Below, in pieces: positions 35,610 to 43,613 of a stretch of 51,463 nucleotides of DNA. The DNA is from Cellulomonas iranensis NBRC 101100 = JCM 18110 (GTDB taxonomy: Bacteria > Actinomycetota > Actinomycetes > Actinomycetales > Cellulomonadaceae): the NCBI RefSeq assembly GCF_001552375.1, contig NZ_BCRB01000023.1, positions 1 through 51,463 of the forward strand, given 5' to 3'. Within the stretch, counting starts at the first letter, position 1. Each line of letters opens with the position of its first letter. Position numbers and translations under genes: made by a program. The notes below the pieces were generated by a model. That model was given only the letters and a program-made list of their open reading frames with translations. It ran no database searches and had not been told where the DNA came from.

Positions 35610-35863
35610 TCGTCATCGACATCGCCGTCGCGGGGCTCGCCGTGGCGTTCCTCGTGGCCGCGTGGCGCGTCGTCGCCGGCCCGACGCCCGCCGACCGCGT
35701 CGTCGCGGCCGACCTGCTGACGTTCAGCCTCATCGGGCTCGTCGCGCTCGTCGGCACGCGCCTGGCCCGCGCGGGCACGTTCGACCTCGTGATCGTCGCG
35801 ACCCTCGTGGCGTTCCTCGCGGCCGTCTCGCTGGCCCGTGCGCTGACGGGAGGCCACCGGTGA
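35606..35863 (+). CDS. mrpF: Na+/H+ antiporter subunit F
   Basis: 85 residues with three TMs and the family motif GPTPADRVVAADLLTF between TM1 and TM2. GTGA overlaps on both sides fix the start and the order E-F-G. Confidence 0.93.
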   Translation: MIVIDIAVAGLAVAFLVAAWRVVAGPTPADRVVAADLLTFSLIGLVALVGTRLARAGTFDLVIVATLVAFLAAVSLARALTGGHR

Positions 35864-36207
35864 ACGCCGCGGAGCTGGCCGGTCAGGTGCTGGTGCTGCT
35901 CGGCGCCGCGGTCTTCGTGGTCGCGGCGCTCGGCCTGCGCCGCTTCCGGGACCCCTACATGCGGATCTCGGCCGTCGCGACGGCTGGCGGCCTCGGCGTC
36001 GCGTGCGTCACCGTGGGGGCGGTCCTGCTCGACCCCTCGGTGGCGAGCGCGGCCAAGGTCGCGGTCGCGGTGGTGCTGCAGCTGCTGACCTCGGCGGTCG
36101 GCGGCATCGCGATCGCCCGCGCCGCGGTGGGGTCGGGCCACCGGTTCGCGCCGGGCACCGACACGCGCGCGCTCGACGCGCCCGACTCACCTGACGGGGA
36201 GGAGTGA
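35860..36207 (+). CDS. mrpG: Na+/H+ antiporter subunit G
   Basis: 115 residues, three TMs; the MrpG hallmark LGLRRFRDPYMRISA is clear. GTG overlaps the mrpF stop. The hydrophilic C-terminus ends in acidic DSPDGEE. Last recognised subunit of the complex, 3 bp before a small extra gene. Confidence 0.94.
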   Translation: MNAAELAGQVLVLLGAAVFVVAALGLRRFRDPYMRISAVATAGGLGVACVTVGAVLLDPSVASAAKVAVAVVLQLLTSAVGGIAIARAAVGSGHRFAPGTDTRALDAPDSPDGEE

Positions 36208-36210
36208 GAC

Positions 36211-36411
36211 GTGCTCATGCCGTCACGTGAGGATCACCGGGAGTGGGGTCACCGGGGAGGCGGCGTCGTGCTGCTCGCCGCGTGCGCCGTGACGGCCGCG
36301 CTGGCGTGGCTGGCACGGCGCACGCTGCACCTCGGTGACGACGACGAGGACGACGCGGCCGGGGTCGGCGTGGTCGAGCACCTGGTCGCCGTGGTGCCGC
36401 CGCTCGGCTGA
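36211..36411 (+). CDS. Small single-span protein at the end of the mrp operon
   Basis: 66 residues, no recognised family. One TM (VVLLAACAVTAALAWLA, about 19-35) is followed by a basic RR and a very acidic stretch LGDDDEDDAAG. GTG 36211 has GAGGAG 6-7 nt upstream inside the mrpG stop region; ATG 36217 is an alternative. The gene lies 3 bp after mrpG and directly before a strong terminator, so it is transcribed with mrp and may be an accessory peptide of the antiporter. Confidence 0.6.
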   Translation: MLMPSREDHREWGHRGGGVVLLAACAVTAALAWLARRTLHLGDDDEDDAAGVGVVEHLVAVVPPLG

Positions 36412-36412
36412 C

Positions 36413-36453
36413 CGCGGTACGGCCCCGCCCCGGGCGGGCGGGGCCGTACCGCG
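36413..36453. terminator. 18-bp perfect hairpin, bidirectional terminator
   Basis: CGCGGTACGGCCCCGCCC pairs fully with GGGCGGGGCCGTACCGCG across loop CGGGC. It starts 2 bp after the mrp-operon stop and ends 4 bp before the stop of the convergent hydrolase-fold gene. No T-tract on either strand. Confidence 0.85.
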
Positions 36454-36456
36454 CGG

Positions 36457-37326
36457 TCAGGATCGTCGCGCGACGAGCGCGTCGACCGTCCCGGCGACGT
36501 GGCCCCACGCTGCGGGGTCGGGCAGGTGCCCGCACTCGAGCGGGACGACGTCCGTCCCCAGCAGGCGCCGCGCGGCGGGTGCGACGTGGGCGGGGGGCAG
36601 CAGCCGGTCGTGCACGCCGGCCATGACCACGGGCGGCCGCGACCGCAGGACGTCCGTGAACCGGTCGGCCTGCCGCCCGGGGACGAACCCGGGCCGCACG
36701 TGGCGCCCCACCAGCGTGAGCCACTCGACCAGCGCCGGGTCGACCCGCTCCGCGGGCGCCGCCAGGTGCTCGAGCAGCCGGTAGCTGGTCGCGGGCCGGG
36801 GCGCGGCACGCCAGCGCGCCGCGGCGGCGAGCAGCCGTAGCGGGAGCCGGGGGCGGCGCAGGCCGCCGGGGCTCACGAGCACGCGGCCGACGACGAGCGG
36901 TGACGACGCCGCGAGCGCGGCGGCGGCACCGAGCGCGTGCCCGACGAGCACGACGGGCCGGTCCAGCCGCGTGACGACCTCGTCGAGCCACGCACCGAGC
37001 TGGTGCACGCGGGCCCTCTCGACGCGGCGCCCCGAGCTGAGCCCGGGCTCGCCCGGCACGTCGGGCGCGACGACGTGCCCCCGCGCGGCGAGGGCCGTCA
37101 GCGCGGGCAGGTGCGCCGCGGCGCACGCGTTGGCCCCGGGCACGAGCACGACCGCGACCGGCACGTCGGGGTCGCCCGCCGTGAGCACGTGGGTCGGGCC
37201 GGCGACGGTGTCCCGGTGATCGCGGACGTGCGGCACGGCCCACGCGGAGAGCCGCGCGTCGCACCAGTCGTCGATCCGCCGCCGGGCGTGCGGGTCGTGC
37301 AGCGTCCGGTAGATGCTCTCCGTCAT
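36457..37326 (-). CDS. Alpha/beta hydrolase-fold protein lacking the nucleophile Ser
   Basis: 289 residues, alpha/beta-hydrolase fold (VVLVPGANACAAAHLPALTALAARG, GHVVAPDVPG, cap region, HDRLLPPAH with the acid Asp, and LECGHLPDP with the His). At the nucleophile elbow, where GxSxG is expected, the sequence is VGHALGAAAA: GHALG, with Ala (codon GCG) instead of Ser. The other two triad positions are kept, so it is probably a non-hydrolytic relative (binding or signalling) unless another residue serves. ATG 37326 lies 5 nt after the leader ORF stop. Its mRNA begins with the same conserved leader as the mrp operon, linking it to that response. Confidence 0.85.
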   Translation of the reverse strand: MTESIYRTLHDPHARRRIDDWCDARLSAWAVPHVRDHRDTVAGPTHVLTAGDPDVPVAVVLVPGANACAAAHLPALTALAARGHVVAPDVPGEPGLSSGRRVERARVHQLGAWLDEVVTRLDRPVVLVGHALGAAAALAASSPLVVGRVLVSPGGLRRPRLPLRLLAAAARWRAAPRPATSYRLLEHLAAPAERVDPALVEWLTLVGRHVRPGFVPGRQADRFTDVLRSRPPVVMAGVHDRLLPPAHVAPAARRLLGTDVVPLECGHLPDPAAWGHVAGTVDALVARRS

Positions 37327-37331
37327 GGCGC

Positions 37332-37388
37332 TCACCCGCCCGGCCGGGCGGTGGGCGTGAGCGTGCGGGCAGGGGAGGTGGGGCGCAC
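37332..37388 (-). CDS. 18-residue leader ORF before the hydrolase-fold gene
   Basis: GTG 37388 with AGGAG 4 nt upstream (a strong site) and TGA at 37334-37332, 5 nt before the hydrolase ATG. The peptide (VRPTSPARTLTPTARPGG) is Pro/Thr/Arg-rich and not similar to the mrp leader peptide. Its position between the leader RNA and the gene mirrors the mrp copy. Confidence 0.45.
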   Translation of the reverse strand: MRPTSPARTLTPTARPGG

Positions 37389-37405
37389 GGCGCTCCTCGG
37401 GTCGT

Positions 37406-37471
37406 CCGGACGTCGATGGCGCGTCGCAGCGCCAGCCGACCAGACTTCCCGGCACACCGGTGACCAGTGTA
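37406..37471 (-). ncRNA. Conserved structured leader, copy 2 (hydrolase-fold gene)
   Basis: On the minus strand, -10-like TACACT (37471-37466) is followed after exactly 6 nt by the 25-nt block (37459-37435) identical to copy 1. The inferred fold is P1 CCGGG (37452-37448) with TCCGG (37410-37406), loop AAGTCTG (37447-37441), and P2 GTCG/CGAC. An apical hairpin TGGCGC-TGCGAC-GCGCCA is different in sequence from copy 1 but sits in the same place. No -35 consensus is seen. Confidence 0.6.
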
Positions 37472-37528
37472 GGTCGGGCGCCCTGCTCCGCGCCCGCGGG
37501 CGTCCGGGCCGCGGGGCCCCGCCTGGTG

Positions 37529-37571
37529 CGTGAGAGGTCGATCCAGCACGCGGCTGGATCGACCTCTCACG
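37529..37571 (-). terminator. 19-bp perfect hairpin downstream of ohr
   Basis: CGTGAGAGGTCGATCCAGC pairs fully with GCTGGATCGACCTCTCACG across loop ACGCG. It lies 12 bp past the ohr stop and about 58 bp before the -10 of leader copy 2. No T-tract. Confidence 0.85.
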
Positions 37572-37582
37572 GCACGGGGGTG

Positions 37583-38005
37583 TCAGGCCGTGACGACCTC
37601 GAGCGTGACGGGGACGTTGCCGCGCGTCGCGTTCGAGTAGGGGCAGACCTGGTGCGCGGCCTCGACGAGGCGCTCGGCAACGGCCTGGTCGATCCCGCCG
37701 AGCTCGACGTGCAGGGTCACCTCGAGGCCGAACCCGCCCTCGCCGTTGGGGCCGATGCCGACCTCGGCCGTGACGGCCGAGTCGGTGAAGGTGACCTTGT
37801 CGCGGCGCGCGACGCTCTTGAGCGCGCTGTGGAAGCACGCCGAGTAGCCGGCGGCGAAGAGCTGCTCGGGGTTGGTCGCGCCGCCCGCGCCGCCCATCTC
37901 GCGCGGGACGGCGAGGTCGAGGTCGAGGAGGCCGTCCGACGAGCGGGTGTGGCCCTCGCGCCCCTCACCGGTGGCGGTGGCGACGGCGGTGTAGACGACG
38001 GACAT
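37583..38005 (-). CDS. ohr: Organic hydroperoxide resistance protein (Ohr/OsmC family)
   Basis: 140 residues. The two redox cysteines are in SACFHSAL and [10 protein letters not shown], with the N-terminal [14 protein letters not shown] and [14 protein letters not shown] motifs of Ohr. It reduces organic and lipid hydroperoxides in the cytosol. ATG 38005 has a good GGAGG. It diverges from a TetR-family gene across about 80 bp that carry a palindrome, rather than from the usual MarR-type OhrR. Confidence 0.95.
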   Translation of the reverse strand: MSVVYTAVATATGEGREGHTRSSDGLLDLDLAVPREMGGAGGATNPEQLFAAGYSACFHSALKSVARRDKVTFTDSAVTAEVGIGPNGEGGFGLEVTLHVELGGIDQAVAERLVEAAHQVCPYSNATRGNVPVTLEVVTA

Positions 38006-38035
38006 GGCGGGACCTCCTGGGGAACAGCGAGAGAA

Positions 38036-38049
38036 AGAACGGTCGTTCT
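38036..38049. promoter_or_regulatory. AGAACG-GT-CGTTCT palindrome between ohr and tetR
   Basis: A perfect inverted repeat (6-bp arms, 2-bp centre) lies 31 bp from the ohr start and 36 bp from the TetR start. It is well placed to control both genes; binding by the divergent TetR protein is inferred. Confidence 0.65.
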
Positions 38050-38084
38050 ACCTATGGCGTACACTCCACCCTGAGGAGGTCGGG

Positions 38085-38714
38085 ATGTCAAGCACGCACG
38101 ACGCCGCCTACGGTTCGACCATGACCGCCGACGCCGCCCGCCCGTCCGCGCGGCCCGGCACCCGCTCGGCCGCCCGCGAGCGGCTGCTCGGCACCGCGTC
38201 CGCGCTGTTCTACGCCGAGGGCGTGCGCGCCGTCGGCGTCGACCGCGTCGTCACCGAGGCGGCCGTGACCCGCGCGACCTTCTACCGGCACTTCACCGGC
38301 AAGGAGGCCCTGGTCGTCGCCTACCTCGACGCGGTCGACGCGGGCGTCCGTGAGCGCGCCGGCGAGCTGCCCGACGCCCCGGACGACGTCGCCGCGTGGC
38401 TGCGGCGGCTCACCGCGGAGATCGGCGACGAGCTGTGCCGCCCCGGGTTCCGCGGCTGCGCCTTCATCAACGCCGCCGCCGAGTACCCCGACGCCGCGAG
38501 CCCCGTCCGCGTCGCCGTCCGGCGCCACCGGGAGTGGCTGCAGGACGCCGCCACGCGCGCGCTCGCGCGCACGGGCCACCCCGACCCCCGCGCCGCCGGC
38601 AGCCGCTGGATGGCGCTGCGCGACGGCGCGATGGTCGGCGCGTACCTCGGTGACGTCGACGACGCGCGCGCGGCCCTGCGCGCCGGCGTCGACGACCTGC
38701 TCGCGGGCCGCTGA
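38085..38714 (+). CDS. TetR-family regulator divergent from ohr
   Basis: 209 residues. HTH: VGVDRVVTEAAVTRATFYRH followed by FTGKEALV; the C-terminal domain has FRGCAFINAAAEYPD, typical of one TetR subgroup. The ATG at 38085 has GAGGAGG 5 nt upstream; a later ATG (38121) would still keep the HTH. It probably represses ohr and itself via the palindrome at 38036-38049. Confidence 0.85.
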   Translation: MSSTHDAAYGSTMTADAARPSARPGTRSAARERLLGTASALFYAEGVRAVGVDRVVTEAAVTRATFYRHFTGKEALVVAYLDAVDAGVRERAGELPDAPDDVAAWLRRLTAEIGDELCRPGFRGCAFINAAAEYPDAASPVRVAVRRHREWLQDAATRALARTGHPDPRAAGSRWMALRDGAMVGAYLGDVDDARAALRAGVDDLLAGR

Positions 38715-38725
38715 CCCGACGCGGC

Positions 38726-39649
38726 TCAGGCCGACGGCACCGGCGCGACCTCGGGCGCGGGTGCGTCCGCCGGAGCTGCGGCCGACGCGCGTCCCGCGAC
38801 CCAGATCGTCGCGGCGCCCGCCGCCGACACCAGCAGGATCCCGGCGACGGCTCGCACGCCCAGCGGGTCGCCCAGCAGCGCGGCCCCCACGAGCGCGCCC
38901 GTCACCGGGTCCATCGCGAACAGCGTGCCGACGACGCGCGTCGAGCTCACGCGCACCGCGAGGAAGTCCAGCGAGAACGCGAGAGCGACGCCCAGCAGGC
39001 CCGACACGACGAGCACGCCCCACCCGCCGGCCGCGACGCGCGGCACGGCCGGCACCGAGAACGGCAGCAGCGCGAGCGCCCCCACGGCGACCGACAGCGC
39101 GAGCCCGTCGAGGCCCGCGGTGTCGTCGCCGACGCGGCCCGCGAGGAACGTGTACGCGCCGAACGCGACGGCCGCGCCCAGGCCGAACCCGACGCCGAGC
39201 GCGTCGACGCCACCCACCGGGCCGGCGACCAGCAGCACGCCCACGAGCGCCCCGGCCGGCAGCGCGAGCTCACGCCGCCGCGCGACGCCCGCCGCGGCCA
39301 CCGTGAGCGGCCCCAGGAACTCGAGCGTCACCGCCAGGCCTAGCGGCAGCCGCTGCACAGCGGCGTAGAACAGCACGTTCATCGCGGCCATCGCGACGCC
39401 GTACAGCACGACGCCGCGCCACGCGCGCGGCGAGCGGCCCCGCAGCGACGGCCGCGTCAGCGCGAGCAGCACGACGGCCGCGACCGCCATGCGCAGACCG
39501 CTGACGCCGAGCGTCCCGACGGTCGCGAACAGCGACGACGACAACGCCGCCGACACCTGGATGCTCGACGAGCCGACGAGCACGAGGCCCAGCGCGAGCA
39601 GCGGGCCCGAGCGCGGGTGGGCAGCACGGAAGGAGGACAGGAAGGTCAT
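38726..39649 (-). CDS. EamA-family (DMT) exporter, RhtA-like
   Basis: 307 residues, ten TMs in two EamA repeats. Motifs include FYAAVQRLPLGLAVTLEFLGPL and the second half VSSTRVVGTLFAMDPVTGALVG, as in RhtA-type threonine/homoserine-like exporters. The C-terminus is an Ala/Pro-rich tail. ATG 39649. It converges with the TetR gene (11-bp gap). The upstream 39650-39918 (269 bp) contains no gene I can support. Confidence 0.85.
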   Translation of the reverse strand: MTFLSSFRAAHPRSGPLLALGLVLVGSSSIQVSAALSSSLFATVGTLGVSGLRMAVAAVVLLALTRPSLRGRSPRAWRGVVLYGVAMAAMNVLFYAAVQRLPLGLAVTLEFLGPLTVAAAGVARRRELALPAGALVGVLLVAGPVGGVDALGVGFGLGAAVAFGAYTFLAGRVGDDTAGLDGLALSVAVGALALLPFSVPAVPRVAAGGWGVLVVSGLLGVALAFSLDFLAVRVSSTRVVGTLFAMDPVTGALVGAALLGDPLGVRAVAGILLVSAAGAATIWVAGRASAAAPADAPAPEVAPVPSA

Positions 39650-39918
39650 GAGAGGTCCCGGGTGATCGAGCCGGACGTCGCCGGCGGGGGTGGTGTCGAT
39701 CAGCGCGGGCCGTCGAGCCGCGGACGCAGGGCGTCCGCCGGGGGAGGGCCCGCTACCGGGCGCAGGGGCCGCGACGCGCGGCGCACCCGAAGCTGCTCAT
39801 GGGATCCATGTGCCGGACCATAACCCCTGCGCGGGCCTCGCGGCGTCCCCGTCCCACGGCGACGGGCGGGACCGCTGCGCGCGAGGGGTCCACCCACCCC
39901 CGTGCCGGACCGTCGGCG

Positions 39919-41787
39919 TCACGAGGCGCGGCCCCGGTGCCACGCGGACCACAGCCGCGCGTACGGCTCGCAGCCCGCGAGCAGCTCGTCGTGCGTCCCG
40001 GTGGCCACCACGCGCCCCGCGTCGAGCAGCGCGATCCGGTCGGCCCGCGCCGCCTGGTCGAGCCGGTGCACGACCACCAGGGCGGTGCGCCCGGCCAGCA
40101 CCCGGCGCGCGGCCACGTCGAGCGTGCGTGCCGCGCCCGAGCCCGCCTCGGCCGTCGCCTCGTCGAGCACGACCACGCGTGCGTCGGTCAGCGCGAGCCG
40201 CGCGAGCGCGACCTGCTGCGCGCGGTCCGGGGAGAGCGGCAGCCCGCCGGCGCCCACGGCCGTCCGCAGGCCCTCGGGCAGGTCGTCGACCCAGTCGGCG
40301 CCGACCAGGGTCAGCGCGTCGCGCAGCCGTGCGTCGTCCGCGTCCGGGCGTGCCAGTCGCAGGTCGTCGGCGAGCGTCCCCGCGAACACGTGGACCTCCT
40401 GCGTCACGGCCGCGACCGCGGTGGCGGCCCGCGGCGAGCCCGCCGGGGCGCCGTCGACCAGGACCGTGCCCGCGGTGGGCGCCACCGCGCCGGTCACGAG
40501 GCGCGCGAGCGTCGACTTGCCCGCACCCGACGCACCGACCAGCGCGACGACCTCGCCCGCCGCGACGTGCAGGTCCACGGCGTGCAGCACGGGCCGGTCG
40601 GGGTCGTACGCGAACGTCACGCCGCGCACGTCGATCGTGCCCGCGTCCGTCGTCGGCGCGTGCGTCCCCGCGACCGTCGTCCCTGCGACCGTCGTCCCCG
40701 CGACCGCCGCCCGCGCGTCGGTCGTCCCCGGGGCGGCGTCGGGCGTGTCCCCGGCCGGGCCGTCCGCCGGCAGCACCCCGACGACGCGCGCGAGCGCCGC
40801 CTGCGCACGCTGCAGGTCGTCGACCTGCGACAGCAGGATCCCGACGGGGTCGAACAGCCGGTGGACGAGCAGCGCGGCCGTCGTCGCGGCGCCGACGGTC
40901 GCCGCGCCGGCACCCACGAGCCAGTACCCCACGACGAGCACCGCACCGAGGCCGACGAGCTCACCGGCGTGCAGCCGGTGCGCGAACGCGAGCTGCACGC
41001 GCAGCCCCTCGACGGTGCGGTCGACCGCGCGGAGCGACGCGCGCTCGACCCGCCGCTCGTGCGCGTCGGACGTGCCGAGGGCGCGGATCGTGTCGGCCGC
41101 CGTGACCGCCTCGAGCACCTGGTGCGTGCGGTCGGCCGCCGCCGCGCGCTCGGCGCGGAACACCGGGCCCGCGCGGCGCCCGAACGCGCGCACGCCCCAG
41201 ACCTGCAGCGGCACGGCGGTGAGAACCGCGACGGCGAACCGCCAGTCCAGACCCGCGAGGCCGCCGACCGTCAGGAGGATCGTGGCGCCCGCGCCGCACA
41301 CCGCGGGCAGCACCTGGGAGACGGCGGTGCGCAGCACGTCGACGTCGCCCGACACGCGTGCCACGAGGTCGCCCGTCCCGGCGCGCTCGACCTGCGCGGG
41401 CGGCACGTGCAGGGCCGCGTGCACGGTGCGCTCGCGCAGGTCGGCGAGCGCGTGCTCGAACGTCCGGGCGACGAGCAGCCGGGCCACGGCGGCGAGCGCG
41501 GTCGCCCCGACGAGCGCGGCCACGAGTGCCGCCGCGGACCACCACAGGCGCGACGGGGCGGCGTCCGCCGCGACGGCGTCGACCATGCGTCCGATGAGCC
41601 ACACCGGCACGAGCCCCGCGAACGCGCCGACGAGCAGGACGACCGCCGCGGCGGCGACGCCACCGCGGTGCGTGCGCAGCACCTGCCACGCGTAGCGGCG
41701 CGTGGCGGCGGGGTCGGCGACGGGCAGCGCGGCGGCGGGCGGTGCGGTTGCGGCGGTGGGGACGGTGCCGGGGGCGGGGGTGCTCAC
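39919..41787 (-). CDS. ABC exporter half with intact ATP-binding residues (siderophore-type)
   Basis: 622 residues: N-terminal six-TM exporter domain (about 30-310) and C-terminal ABC domain. Walker A GASGAGKST, Walker B VVVLDEATAEAG and switch His in VVVHRLD are intact, but the signature is LSPDRAQQ rather than LSGGQ. A repetitive TTVAGTTVAG linker joins the domains. GTG 41787 overlaps the stop of the upstream half-transporter (GTGA), so they make a heterodimer. Next to a DtxR-type box and a siderophore importer, it is likely an exporter or inner-membrane siderophore handler of the IrtAB/siderophore class. Confidence 0.88.
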   Translation of the reverse strand: MSTPAPGTVPTAATAPPAAALPVADPAATRRYAWQVLRTHRGGVAAAAVVLLVGAFAGLVPVWLIGRMVDAVAADAAPSRLWWSAAALVAALVGATALAAVARLLVARTFEHALADLRERTVHAALHVPPAQVERAGTGDLVARVSGDVDVLRTAVSQVLPAVCGAGATILLTVGGLAGLDWRFAVAVLTAVPLQVWGVRAFGRRAGPVFRAERAAAADRTHQVLEAVTAADTIRALGTSDAHERRVERASLRAVDRTVEGLRVQLAFAHRLHAGELVGLGAVLVVGYWLVGAGAATVGAATTAALLVHRLFDPVGILLSQVDDLQRAQAALARVVGVLPADGPAGDTPDAAPGTTDARAAVAGTTVAGTTVAGTHAPTTDAGTIDVRGVTFAYDPDRPVLHAVDLHVAAGEVVALVGASGAGKSTLARLVTGAVAPTAGTVLVDGAPAGSPRAATAVAAVTQEVHVFAGTLADDLRLARPDADDARLRDALTLVGADWVDDLPEGLRTAVGAGGLPLSPDRAQQVALARLALTDARVVVLDEATAEAGSGAARTLDVAARRVLAGRTALVVVHRLDQAARADRIALLDAGRVVATGTHDELLAGCEPYARLWSAWHRGRAS

Positions 41788-43559
41788 GCGACCACCTCCC
41801 GGTAGGCGGGCACGCGCGCCAGCAGGTCGACGTGGGCGCCGCTGTCGGTGCCGTGCGCGTGCACCACGACGACGCGGTCGCACGCCGCGAGCAGCGTCGC
41901 CGACGACGTCACGAGCAGGACCGCTCGGTCGTCGCCGCGGCGCGCGTGCAGCGCGACGAGCTCGCGCGCGACGTGCTGCTCGGTGACCGCGTCGAGCGCG
42001 GTCGTCGGCTCGTGCAGCACGAGGACGGCGTGCGGGGTCGCCCAGGCGCGTGCGAGCGCGACGCGCTGCCGCTGCCCGCCCGAGAGCCGTGCCCCGGCGC
42101 CGTCGAGCACGGTCGCGAGGCCGTCCGGGAGGTGCTCGAGGACCTCGCCGACCGTGGTCGCGTGCAGCACGTCGGGGTCGGGGGTCGTGCCGGGGGCGCC
42201 GGCGGTGAGCACGTCGGCGAGCGGCGCGGTGACCAGCGCGACGTCATGCGGGGGTGCGTGCACGGTGTCGCGCAGCGTCCGCGGGTCGAGCGTGGTGACG
42301 TCGGCGGCGAGCACGCGCACGCCGGGCGCGACGCGGGTGCGGCCCGCGAGCGCCTCGACGAGCGCGCGCGTGCGGACCGCGTCGCCGGCGACGCCGACGA
42401 CCTCGCGCCGTGCGACCCGCAGCGGGGGCAGCGGCGTGCCGTCGGCGGTCGTGGCGCCCGGCGTGACCTCGATCGCGACCGGGTGCGACGGGTCCGGTGC
42501 CGCTCCCGCTGCCGCGCCGGGTGCGGGGTGCAGCGGGGCGTCCTCGAGCAGCGCCGCGACCCGCCGGGCCGACGCGCGCCGGGCCGCGAGGTCCACGAGC
42601 ACCCAGCCGACCGCGTCCATGGGGCGCTGCACGTACTGCGCGAGCCCCACGACCGTGACCATCTGGCCGAGCGTCATGCCGCCGTCGAGCGCGACGAGCC
42701 CCGCGGCGAGCGCGACGCCCGCGAGCACGAGCCCGGACAGCAGCGACGAGACGCCCGTGAACGCGACGCGCGCGCGGGCGGCGTGCAGCGCGGCGGCGAG
42801 CGCGTCGCGCGAGAGCGCGCGGTAGCGCGCGGCGGCGGCGGGTCGGGCGCCGACGCCGGTGAGCACGCGCAGGCCCGTGAGCATGTCGGCGGCCGCGCCG
42901 ACGGTGCGTGCGGCGGACTGCTGCGCGGCGCCGGTGCGGGCGTCGAGCGGCCGCGACAGGTGGTGCAGCGCGACGAGCAGCGCGGGCGTCACGACGAGCA
43001 CGCCGACGCCGAGCGCGGGCGACGCGTGGATCATGGCGACGGCCGCGACCGCGAGCGCGGCGAGCGCGGCGACGAGCTCGCCGACCGCCCAGGAGGTGCC
43101 GGCGACCTGTCCGGTGTCGGAGGTGAGGACCGCGTCGACCTCGCCCGCGGCGCGGGGTCGCGCGGTGCCGCGGTGCGCGAGGACACGGCGGACGCCGAGG
43201 AGGCGCAGGTCGTGCTCGCCGAGCGTCGTGACGTGCGTCGCGGCGAGCGCGCCGAACCGCCACGACCACGACAGCACGACGAACAACGCGACCAGCGCGC
43301 CGAGCAGCAGGCCGAGCGCGCGGCCGTCGCGGGGCAGCACGGCGTGGTCGATGACGGCGCCGACGAGCACGGGCACGAGGGCCTCGGCGACCTCGTGCAG
43401 CACGAGGCCGGTGGTCGACACGGCGAGCCGCGTGCGCCGACCGGCCGCGAGCAGCGCGTGACCGGCGACGCGGCGGACGGTCCAGGGCGTCGCGGACGCG
43501 GTGGCGGGTGCTGACGAGTCGCGCGTGCGCCTCGGCGGGGCGGAGACGGGGGAGGGCAC
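41784..43559 (-). CDS. ABC exporter half with degenerate ATP-binding site
   Basis: 591 residues, six TMs plus ABC domain. The signature LSGGQRQRVALARA is intact, but the Walker A position reads GVAGDAVRTR, Walker B is LVLHEPTT (His for Asp), and the switch His position is VTSSA. All ATP-contact motifs on its own face are therefore lost, the mirror image of the partner. GTG 43559 lies 5 nt from the iron box with a TACCTT -10 just 6-7 nt upstream, giving a probable leaderless, iron-repressed message. It is divergent from the AraC gene. Confidence 0.88.
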   Translation of the reverse strand: MPSPVSAPPRRTRDSSAPATASATPWTVRRVAGHALLAAGRRTRLAVSTTGLVLHEVAEALVPVLVGAVIDHAVLPRDGRALGLLLGALVALFVVLSWSWRFGALAATHVTTLGEHDLRLLGVRRVLAHRGTARPRAAGEVDAVLTSDTGQVAGTSWAVGELVAALAALAVAAVAMIHASPALGVGVLVVTPALLVALHHLSRPLDARTGAAQQSAARTVGAAADMLTGLRVLTGVGARPAAAARYRALSRDALAAALHAARARVAFTGVSSLLSGLVLAGVALAAGLVALDGGMTLGQMVTVVGLAQYVQRPMDAVGWVLVDLAARRASARRVAALLEDAPLHPAPGAAAGAAPDPSHPVAIEVTPGATTADGTPLPPLRVARREVVGVAGDAVRTRALVEALAGRTRVAPGVRVLAADVTTLDPRTLRDTVHAPPHDVALVTAPLADVLTAGAPGTTPDPDVLHATTVGEVLEHLPDGLATVLDGAGARLSGGQRQRVALARAWATPHAVLVLHEPTTALDAVTEQHVARELVALHARRGDDRAVLLVTSSATLLAACDRVVVVHAHGTDSGAHVDLLARVPAYREVVA

Positions 43560-43564
43560 GGCCC

Positions 43565-43583
43565 TAAGGTAAGGCGAACCTCA
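43565..43583. promoter_or_regulatory. DtxR/IdeR-type iron box 1
   Basis: TAAGGTAAGGCGAACCTCA matches the consensus TTAGGTTAGGCTAACCTAA at 15 of 19 positions. It overlaps the -10 of the exporter operon and lies 31 bp before the AraC start, so it can control both directions. Confidence 0.8.
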
Positions 43584-43613
43584 TCGCAGCTCGAACCTGG
43601 AGGGTGACCGACC

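Noticed and set aside
39650..39918. Possible small gene in the 269-bp gap between the EamA and ABC exporter genes
   Set aside because: Open frames there have no ribosome site, recognisable motif or hydrophobic segment; composition is generic GC-rich.
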